Positions 1 through 4,926 of a stretch of 5,316 nt of DNA are shown one piece after another. Position numbers and translations under genes: made by a program. The notes beneath the pieces are model-generated. The model made no database searches. It saw only the letters and a list, made by a program, of their open reading frames with translations, and was not told the DNA's origin. Position 1 is the first letter of the stretch; each line of letters starts with the position of its first letter. The stretch spans positions 1-5,316 of the forward strand of contig PMCR01000394.1 of assembly GCA_003155465.1 (NCBI GenBank), written 5' to 3'. The DNA is from Myxococcales bacterium. Its GTDB lineage: Bacteria > Myxococcota > Polyangia > Fen-1088.

Positions 1-683
1 CTCGAAACCATTGCGTCCGCGATTCCCCTCACCAACGTGTCCGTGACGCCGCCGCCGAACTTGTTCCAGCTATTCCAGCCCATGGGAGGCGTGGCCGCGA
101 GGATGCCGGGTTCGGTCGTACCTCCCGAGGCCGTGCTGCCTCCCGTGGTTTTCGTACCTCCGGTTGATGGAGTGCCGCCAGAAGCTGTGGCGCCGCCGCC
201 CCCGGCGCTGATGCTGCCACCCGGGGTTCTTGATCCACCAGTGATCGCGTTCCCTCCGGTAGCCGTAGCGCCGCCCGTGGCTATCGATCCCCCCAAGGCG
301 CCGCCGGTTGCTCTTGTCCCTGCAGACGCCGCGGCACCGCCGGTTGCTGTCGACCCGCCCGTTGCCGTGGATTCACCGGTGCCTGCAAAGCCGCTCGCGT
401 CGCCCCCTGCCGCGCTCATGCCGCCCGCATTGGTGGAGCCAGCGGCTGGTTCGATGCTTCCTCCCGCCGCGCCAGTCCCTTCTGTGGTCCCGATCGCCGG
501 GCTGCCGGCCGTCGCGAGCGTACCCCCAACGCTCGTGGCACCACCATTTCCAGCCACCCCAGCGTCCTGTGCGCTGGCGTCGCTGGAGGCTGTATCTTTT
601 GCAGAGCATGCGCCCAGCGCCAGGGCCAGTGAAAGCCCGGCCAGGGCTCTGAGGCGAATCGGAAGCTGAGCCAGTGAAGTCAT
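1..683 (-). CDS. Secreted lipoprotein with GH27 alpha-galactosidase domain, 3' end outside window
   Basis: Read on the minus strand from ATG 683-681, the frame stays open to the left edge: 227 residues and no stop, so the gene is partial. Residues 10-25 form a hydrophobic signal sequence with a lipobox-like L23-G-A-C26, which predicts a lipidated, envelope-anchored or surface protein. Residues about 45-188 are a low-complexity Gly/Thr/Ser/Ala linker. Next comes TPPMGWNSWNKFG (residues 198-210) followed by VTDTLVRGIADAMVS, the recognised beginning of glycoside hydrolase family 27 (alpha-galactosidase / alpha-N-acetylgalactosaminidase), which removes terminal alpha-galactosyl residues. Many GH27 enzymes have Cys soon after the WNSWN segment; here that stretch reads GGG. 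The catalytic aspartates lie beyond the window, so activity cannot be judged. Only a weak purine stretch (AAGAGA, about 15 nt upstream) precedes the start, which was chosen because it gives a complete signal peptide. Other clan GH-D families are less likely. Confidence 0.85.
   Translation of the reverse strand, partial: MTSLAQLPIRLRALAGLSLALALGACSAKDTASSDASAQDAGVAGNGGATSVGGTLATAGSPAIGTTEGTGAAGGSIEPAAGSTNAGGMSAAGGDASGFAGTGESTATGGSTATGGAAASAGTRATGGALGGSIATGGATATGGNAITGGSRTPGGSISAGGGGATASGGTPSTGGTKTTGGSTASGGTTEPGILAATPPMGWNSWNKFGGGVTDTLVRGIADAMVS
120..551 (-). repeat. Low-complexity Gly/Thr/Ser/Ala linker coding repeat
   Basis: This part of the GH27 lipoprotein gene encodes residues 45-188 and is dominated by degenerate units of the type TGGS, TGGA or SGGT. 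The units are irregular at DNA level, with synonymous codon changes and spacings of mostly 12 to 24 bases, so this is an old, diverged repeat rather than a fresh expansion. Such linkers commonly tether exported enzymes of Polyangia-type myxobacteria away from the membrane. The opposite strand of the same stretch translates into a Pro/Val/Ala-rich frame that should not be called as a gene. Confidence 0.8.
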
Positions 684-1075
684 GGTGAAACCGCCGATCT
701 CTTGGGGTGCTCGATCATACACGCTGGCAAGAGGGCTTGAGGGGGGCAACTCCTTCCCTCGACTTGCAGCTCTCCAGCAGCGGTTCAAGTAGTAAGCACA
801 CCGGTTTCGCGCTGACGGTTAGCGCCAATTTCGGCCACGGGCCGCCACAATCGCACGCCCAATTGCGAACCGTGACATTCTGGGGGTCTGCGCCAGCGCC
901 TTCTTCGAGGACGAAGCGCACACACGAGAAGCGCGAGCAGCGCGAAAGCGGTGCAACTGGTTGGCTGGGCTCCGGCGATCCGGCAGGAGCAGCCGCTGCT
1001 TGCCTGCGGCGTACTGGCGGCAAGTTTCATCCGTAGTCTTGGCGGCGCCCGAGCGCTGGGCTAAGCTGCGTGTGC
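684..1075. other. Divergent intergenic region, no supported gene
   Basis: About 390 bases separate the leftward GH27 lipoprotein gene from the rightward PD40 lipoprotein gene, so promoters for both should lie here. Several frames stay open (for example 707-1036 plus and 715-1023 minus), but their products are Arg/Ser/Pro-rich with no domain, signal peptide or ribosome binding site. They look like chance frames in GC-rich DNA. Visible structure is limited to small dyads: GCGCT / AGCGC arms at 809-813 and 821-825, and GCCC / GGGC arms at 1047-1050 and 1058-1061, the latter 14 nt before the PD40 start. No tRNA, terminator with T-tract or strong sigma-70 promoter was recognised. Confidence 0.6.
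714..719 (-). promoter_or_regulatory. Weak candidate -10 element for the GH27 gene
   Basis: On the minus strand TATGAT occurs 30 bases upstream of the ATG at 683, which would give a leader of roughly 20-25 nt. No good -35 hexamer sits at 16-18 bp: the nearby TTGCCA is only 5 bp away and TTGCCC is about 24 bp away. It is listed only as the best visible -10-like match in this intergenic region. Confidence 0.15.
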
Positions 1076-2074
1076 ATGACAAGGGTCTGGCCTTTGCTGC
1101 TGGCTGCCTGGTTTGCCGCGTTGACGGCGAATGGGTGCGGCGTGGACCAACGTACCCTGGGCAGCCTGGCCGCACCTCGGGGTGAGGCCGGCACAGCGGC
1201 GGAAGTTTTCGTCGATGGGCCAGTCGATGGACCGGTCGATGGGCTGATATACAGCCAAGATGCGCTGGCTGGCGAGGTGTGGTCCGGGCCGGAGATATGG
1301 GTTCCCTTCGGGCCACCGAGCCTTTTCCCTCCGCTCGCCAATCTCAATGCGAGTCAGGCGGATCCGAGCCTGACTGCCGATGAGTTGGAGCTCTATTTTT
1401 CGTCGAATCCCAACACCGATTATGACATCTGGCTGGTTCAACGAGCGAGCAGCACGGCGCCCTGGGGCACGCCGGCCAGGGTCGACGAACTATCGAGCAC
1501 CTCCCTGGACGAAACGCCGGAGGTTTCGGCCGACGGGCTGACCATCTACCTCGCGAGCGAGCGCCCCGGAGGCGTGTCCCCGGGCAGGCGCCTTTGGGTG
1601 TCACACCGAGCGAAACGTGGCGATCCCTGGCCGCAGCCGGGGCCGGTGACTGACTTCACCACTGGAGGGGACCTGGACACTTCGCCCACGCTGCAGCGAG
1701 ATCAATTGATGATGGCGTTCGCTTCCCAACATGGGGGTGACTGGGATCTCTACATAACCACCCGCCGGTCGATTGCTGATCCGTGGGGGCCGCCCACAGC
1801 CCTCACGGAATTGAATTCCAGTGCATACGATTGGGATCCGGCACTGTACCGCGGGGGAACCAGCATCGTGTTTGCGTCGCGACGCTTGAACACGTCGAAT
1901 TCGCTTTTTCACGCCACGCGCGGCTCGGCGGGGGAGTCATTTTCTACCCCGCGGCTCGCCTCCGAATTCGACGTCCTGGGGAACGCGGCTGATCCCTGGC
2001 TGTCGGACGACGGACGCCACATCGTGTTCGATTCGCGCGGCGGCCCCTCCAAGATCTACGAAGCCTCGCGGTAG
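1076..2074 (+). CDS. PD40 (WD40-like / TolB-type) beta-propeller lipoprotein
   Basis: This 332-residue exported protein is built almost entirely of PD40 propeller repeats. Residues 2-21 form a signal sequence ending A-N-G-C21, a plausible though non-classical lipobox. After a spacer with the tandem motif VDGPVDGPVDGL (46-57), about five blades begin near residues 95, 145, 200, 251 and 305. Each follows the pattern D-P-x-L-(S/T)-x-D-x-x-x-(I/L)-x-(F/Y)-x-S, then an aromatic or aliphatic strand and W-x-x-P. The N-terminal segment EIWVPFGPPSLFPPLANLN resembles the outer strand of a last blade and could close the ring. PD40 propellers typically serve as periplasmic or surface protein-interaction scaffolds; no catalytic residues are evident, and the ligand is unknown. 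ATG 1076 is preferred over in-frame GTG 1070; neither has a clear Shine-Dalgarno sequence. The gene stands alone, divergent from the GH27 gene and convergent with the sigma operon. Confidence 0.85.
   Translation: MTRVWPLLLAAWFAALTANGCGVDQRTLGSLAAPRGEAGTAAEVFVDGPVDGPVDGLIYSQDALAGEVWSGPEIWVPFGPPSLFPPLANLNASQADPSLTADELELYFSSNPNTDYDIWLVQRASSTAPWGTPARVDELSSTSLDETPEVSADGLTIYLASERPGGVSPGRRLWVSHRAKRGDPWPQPGPVTDFTTGGDLDTSPTLQRDQLMMAFASQHGGDWDLYITTRRSIADPWGPPTALTELNSSAYDWDPALYRGGTSIVFASRRLNTSNSLFHATRGSAGESFSTPRLASEFDVLGNAADPWLSDDGRHIVFDSRGGPSKIYEASR
1211..1246 (+). repeat. Three tandem 12-bp units encoding VDGP
   Basis: Three in-frame copies of GTCGATGGnCCR-like units (1211-1222, 1223-1234, 1235-1246) encode VDGP, VDGP and VDGL in the spacer between the lipoprotein signal and the propeller. 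The copies differ at only a few positions, so they look like a recent short expansion. The 12-bp period keeps the frame, so copy number could vary between strains and change only linker length. Confidence 0.75.
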
Positions 2075-2085
2075 TCGCGGCCCGT

Positions 2086-2097
2086 CTGGAAATCCAG
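2086..2097. terminator. Small hairpin between convergent genes, weak candidate bidirectional terminator
   Basis: The only DNA between the PD40 stop (2074) and the barrel-protein stop (2098) is 23 bp, and it holds the perfect dyad CTGGA-AA-TCCAG. The stem is short (4-5 bp) with a tiny loop and no T-tract on either side, so it is a poor intrinsic terminator by the usual criteria. Its position exactly between two converging stops is the only argument for it. Confidence 0.2.
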
Positions 2098-3222
2098 CTA
2101 GAATCCCGCTGCCACGACAATGGCGGCGAAGGGGCGCGCCCGCCAAGGTGTCCGCACCGGGTCCAATTGGTAGGTAACCACGTAGCGAACCGGGCGGGTC
2201 ACGAAATCCACGCCGAGGCTTCCGCGCAGCGACCAGCGGCCCCAAGACCGCTCGATGCCCAGAACGGCGCGTATCGCCGGGTCAAGGGCGAAGTATGCGG
2301 ATGCTGGCCGCGCGTCAGGACTGCCCAGCTCCGGACTTACGCGAGTCAACTCGATCGCAAACCCGAGGCCAGGGACAAGGCGTAGGCGATGGGGAAGCGC
2401 CAAGGGACGCGACACGTCCAGCCGGACGCCGTTGCTGAACAACTCTGCCCCCGATTCCCCACTGTGAAACTGGATCGGCCAGGTGCTGAACAAATCCACT
2501 CCGAAGCGCAACCCCCAGCGCTCGTACTCGATACCGAGAGCCGCTTCGTGGCGCATGGTAGCGCCATCCCACCCTTGCAGTTCATAGCCAGCCCAAAGCT
2601 GCCAATTGGACGGCCGCACATCGTGCGATCCTGCGTTGTTCGGGTGCGGTGTGGGTGCCGCGGTCTGCTTGGGCACAGGTTGCGGGGCAGGGCGTGGCGC
2701 AGCGGCTTCGAGTGAATGCTCGTAGTCGTCGCGGGTTATGCCGATGATCTTGCCTGCCAACAGGGCTTCAAGTGAGCTCTGTGCCACGAACGCCAAGCCT
2801 TCGACTGCCACTGTGTCGAGGCCGTGGTCCAGGCCTATGCGCCGGACGAACACTCGCTCGGTGGCAGCATCTGTGATGTACAACGTGACGTCGAGATCTG
2901 CCGCAGCATCGATCCACAGGTAGGCAAAAAGGGACTGTCCCGGCGGGCGAATTTCCGAGACGCTGCGTGGGTCCACGGACGCCGCTTGTTCAAATTGCGC
3001 CGTCACGGCGATGAAAGACAGAGACTCGGTCAGCGATTTCGTGATGGCGGCGTATGAGTGGTCGCTGCCCGCAACCACGACCTTCACCTCGCCCCGTGCA
3101 GGCGGCATGGCAAAGAGAGGCCGCCCGCCCAGCATGCTGGTCACGGCGAACAGGATTAGGACGCGCAGCCCGGGAGACACTCTTCGACAAACAATACCCG
3201 ATCTGAGTCGGGTTCCGGGCAC
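2098..3222 (-). CDS. Predicted outer-membrane beta-barrel protein with periplasmic N-terminal domain, third gene of sigma operon
   Basis: The 374-residue product has a basic start and a hydrophobic export signal (residues about 15-38, likely cut after LFA38). An alpha/beta-looking domain follows (about 45-165, containing VKVVVAGSDHSYAAITKSL and later DVTLYITDAATERVFVRRI), then a Pro/Ala-rich linker (about 174-197). From about 206 to the end are roughly eight amphipathic, alternating segments rich in Trp, Tyr and Gly, ending RPFAAIVVAAGF. A C-terminal Phe after alternating hydrophobics is the hallmark of outer-membrane barrels that use the BAM machinery. I cannot name a family. The start is GTG with no clear Shine-Dalgarno sequence, 9 nt after the anti-sigma stop, so translation probably depends on the gene upstream; GTG 3180 is an alternative. 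My recollection is that similar proteins often follow ECF sigma / anti-sigma pairs in myxobacteria, suggesting a sensor or target of that pair. The coding frame is well supported, the function is inference. Confidence 0.75.
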   Translation of the reverse strand: MPGTRLRSGIVCRRVSPGLRVLILFAVTSMLGGRPLFAMPPARGEVKVVVAGSDHSYAAITKSLTESLSFIAVTAQFEQAASVDPRSVSEIRPPGQSLFAYLWIDAAADLDVTLYITDAATERVFVRRIGLDHGLDTVAVEGLAFVAQSSLEALLAGKIIGITRDDYEHSLEAAAPRPAPQPVPKQTAAPTPHPNNAGSHDVRPSNWQLWAGYELQGWDGATMRHEAALGIEYERWGLRFGVDLFSTWPIQFHSGESGAELFSNGVRLDVSRPLALPHRLRLVPGLGFAIELTRVSPELGSPDARPASAYFALDPAIRAVLGIERSWGRWSLRGSLGVDFVTRPVRYVVTYQLDPVRTPWRARPFAAIVVAAGF

Positions 3223-3231
3223 AAATGGGCG

Positions 3232-4119
3232 CTAGCGGCTGGGCTTGGGATCCGTCGCGGCGCGCGGCTTCTCGGCCAGGGCGGCCAGCCGCTTTCTCGC
3301 GTGAGTCGCGTAGATCGATCCCGGATGACGTTCGAGCACATCTCGCCAAGCCGCAGCCTCGGCGGCAGAACGGCCCAGACGTCCAAGGGCCGTTGCACGC
3401 CCTACCAACGCCTCTTCCGCAACGTCTCCTGGCCGATCCAGATACTGGTTGAACTGGGCCAACGCTTGCTCCGGCGAGTCTCTTTCAAGCAGCAATCGTC
3501 CGGCGAGAGCAAATGACAACCGCGTTTCACGCGCCACCGGATAGAGATGCTGCAGCTTCAGGTGAGTTGCAATCGCCGCGTCGACCTTGCCCTCGCCACG
3601 CAGGGCGAGCGCCTGTGCGAACAGCGCGGCCGCCGACGGCTGGGCGCGCGATGGCCGCTGCAAGACCGGCTCGCTGGACGGAGGGTCGGGCTCGGCTGCC
3701 AGGCGCGGCTCGGCCTGGCTGGGGGCTGAGGAAACCTTGCTCTTTGTCCCGGACGGCTCGGGGAACAACAAATGGACTGAGGACGATCGGTGCGAGCGCC
3801 AGAAGGTCGCCCCCGCTATGCCGGCGCCCGAGAGCACCACGGCCAGCGCGAACCCGAGGCGGAAAGCTCGTCGATACCCGAGCATGGCAAACCGGGGCGG
3901 GAAAAGCCCGGCCATGGCCCTTTCGACAGCCTGCTTGTCCAACTGCTCATCCCAGGGCTGTTCCGCCAACGTCTGCCGCACCCGTTGGGCCGCCGTCACA
4001 TGCGCCGCACAGGCCGCGCAGGCCGCCAGGTGCAGCTTCAGATCCTCGCGTTGCGCGGCAGGCAGGGTTCCGTTCAGTACCAAGTCCAGGGCAGCTTCTG
4101 GGTGCGAGCAAGGATTCAT
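3232..4119 (-). CDS. Zinc-finger (ZAS / zf-HC2) transmembrane anti-sigma factor with periplasmic TPR-like region
   Basis: This 295-residue protein has the layout of a membrane anti-sigma factor. The cytoplasmic N-terminus carries C4-x25-H30-x3-C34-x2-C37, the complete ligand set of the zinc anti-sigma (ZAS) domain that wraps around an ECF sigma factor and keeps it from RNA polymerase. A single hydrophobic helix lies at about 88-107, preceded by Arg (RRAFR), consistent with cytoplasm-in orientation. A Pro/Ser-rich linker (about 110-162) follows. Residues about 163-285 are helical TPR-like repeats (AAALFAQALALRGEGKVDAAI, then SPEQALAQFNQYLD and RSAAEAAAWRDVLERHPGS), expected in the periplasm as a protein-binding sensor surface. 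Its ATG overlaps the sigma stop as ATGA, with GAGGTG 5 nt upstream, so the two are translationally coupled at near-fixed ratio. The next gene, for a barrel protein, starts 9 nt downstream. The partner sigma factor is inferred from adjacency. Confidence 0.88.
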   Translation of the reverse strand: MNPCSHPEAALDLVLNGTLPAAQREDLKLHLAACAACAAHVTAAQRVRQTLAEQPWDEQLDKQAVERAMAGLFPPRFAMLGYRRAFRLGFALAVVLSGAGIAGATFWRSHRSSSVHLLFPEPSGTKSKVSSAPSQAEPRLAAEPDPPSSEPVLQRPSRAQPSAAALFAQALALRGEGKVDAAIATHLKLQHLYPVARETRLSFALAGRLLLERDSPEQALAQFNQYLDRPGDVAEEALVGRATALGRLGRSAAEAAAWRDVLERHPGSIYATHARKRLAALAEKPRAATDPKPSR

Positions 4120-4907
4120 CGGAACACCTCGGCAGTCTCGGGTGCATAGCCTTGCTTCTCAAGATGACGCCGCAACTTCTCCTTGCCTGTGCGAAGTCGC
4201 GTCTTGGCGGTGTTGATCGGAACACCGGTAATGGAGGCAATCTCCTCCACCGAGCATCCCAGAAAGAAGCGCAGGATAACCACTTCAGTCTGTGACCTTC
4301 TCAACTTGCGGACAATGAGATTCACGAGCCAGGAGTTCTCGACATCAGCGACCACGCCGGAGGGATCCAGCGATGGATTTCGCGAGCCATGGCCCTGCTG
4401 GAAGAGGTGCAGATTCTGTTTGCGCGCGCGGTCCTTCCTGCGTTCGGAGATGGCAACGCGCAGGGCGATCTTGGCCGCATAGCGCGACACGTCCGCCTCG
4501 AAACGATACTGGGGCAGGGCCCGAACCAGGTCGATCAGAGATTCCTGAACGGCGTCTTCAAGGTCGGGATGGCTGCATCCCAAAACGCCGCGGCAGGTCC
4601 GCCGAACCGTAGGTGCAATGGCCTCGAGGAATCTGCGAACCTTCTCCGGGTCTCTTCCAAGCGCCTCTTTGGCAAGGGCGGTCAGGGGGCCATGTCCCTG
4701 TGCATCGATCGGCACACGGCTGCGATCCGGATCGGGAAAGAACAGGCCGTCCTCGGCGAGAGACACCAATAAAGTGTGATCGATCTCGGGGCTAGATGTC
4801 AAACGGGTGGTTTGGGCAGCAGAGGATCTCTTCGGCTGTGTTCGCCCCGGCAGAGGCATCTGCCCTCGTGGGTAGCTCCAGGCTGAGATCATGCTGATCG
4901 CGTGCAT
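4116..4907 (-). CDS. ECF-type RNA polymerase sigma factor (sigma-70 family)
   Basis: This 263-residue product carries the two domains of extracytoplasmic-function sigma factors, which direct RNA polymerase to a dedicated promoter set. Region 2 spans about 75-161 and includes HPDLEDAVQESLIDLVRAL (core-binding, -10 recognition) and YRFEADVSRYAAKIALRVAI. Region 4 spans about 190-251, with the helix-turn-helix CSVEEIASITGVPINTAKTR for -35 recognition. No region 3 separates them. The wording of both domains matches a style I associate with myxobacterial ECF factors. Region 2 begins only after about 74 residues of Ser/Pro-rich sequence, long for this family. ATG 4907 was chosen because AGGTGA lies upstream; ATG 4859 (GAGGG upstream, 247 residues) is a realistic alternative, and ATG 4964 would overlap the preceding gene by 38 bp. 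The gene is followed, with an ATGA overlap, by its presumed anti-sigma factor. No autoregulatory GGAAC/CGTC-type promoter was found immediately upstream. Confidence 0.9.
   Translation of the reverse strand: MHAISMISAWSYPRGQMPLPGRTQPKRSSAAQTTRLTSSPEIDHTLLVSLAEDGLFFPDPDRSRVPIDAQGHGPLTALAKEALGRDPEKVRRFLEAIAPTVRRTCRGVLGCSHPDLEDAVQESLIDLVRALPQYRFEADVSRYAAKIALRVAISERRKDRARKQNLHLFQQGHGSRNPSLDPSGVVADVENSWLVNLIVRKLRRSQTEVVILRFFLGCSVEEIASITGVPINTAKTRLRTGKEKLRRHLEKQGYAPETAEVFR
4125..4130 (-). promoter_or_regulatory. Ribosome binding site of the anti-sigma gene
   Basis: GAGGTG on the minus strand lies 5 nt before the anti-sigma ATG (4119) and inside the last codons of the sigma gene. Together with the ATGA stop/start overlap it fixes the anti-sigma start and indicates translational coupling. 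Confidence 0.7.
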
Positions 4908-4911
4908 GCCT

Positions 4912-4917
4912 TCACCT
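4912..4917 (-). promoter_or_regulatory. Ribosome binding site of the sigma gene
   Basis: AGGTGA on the minus strand sits in the 19-nt gap after the F5/8C stop, ending 4 nt before ATG 4907. It supports this start over the upstream ATG 4964, which lacks a visible Shine-Dalgarno sequence and would overlap the preceding gene. A weaker GAGGG precedes the internal ATG 4859. Confidence 0.5.
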
Positions 4918-4926
4918 AATCGCGTC

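Noticed and set aside
37..669. Plus-strand Pro/Val/Ala-rich frame of 210 residues
   Set aside because: It is the complement of the Gly/Thr-rich linker of the minus-strand GH27 lipoprotein, which has a signal peptide, lipobox and catalytic-domain motif. The plus frame has none of these.
681..719. Twelve-codon upstream frame ending in an ATGA overlap with the GH27 lipoprotein start
   Set aside because: It has no ribosome binding site and no leader-peptide-like composition, so the overlap is probably coincidental.
724..740. Possible sigma-54 promoter (TGGCAAG followed by CTTGA)
   Set aside because: The downstream GC element does not match TTGCW at the required spacing.
867..889. ECF-like promoter resemblance (GAACC followed by GTCT) upstream of the PD40 gene
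   Set aside because: Spacing is only 14 bp, the first G of the -35 motif and the C of CGTC are missing, and it lies about 190 bp before the start. It cannot be told from chance.
707..1036. Plus-strand 109-residue frame in the intergenic region
   Set aside because: No ribosome binding site, domain or signal peptide. The composition is that of a chance frame, and an opposite-strand frame of similar length covers the same DNA.
3513..4295. Plus-strand frames antisense to the anti-sigma and sigma genes
   Set aside because: They are Arg/Pro/Ala-rich shadows of well-supported minus-strand genes, with no recognisable domain.
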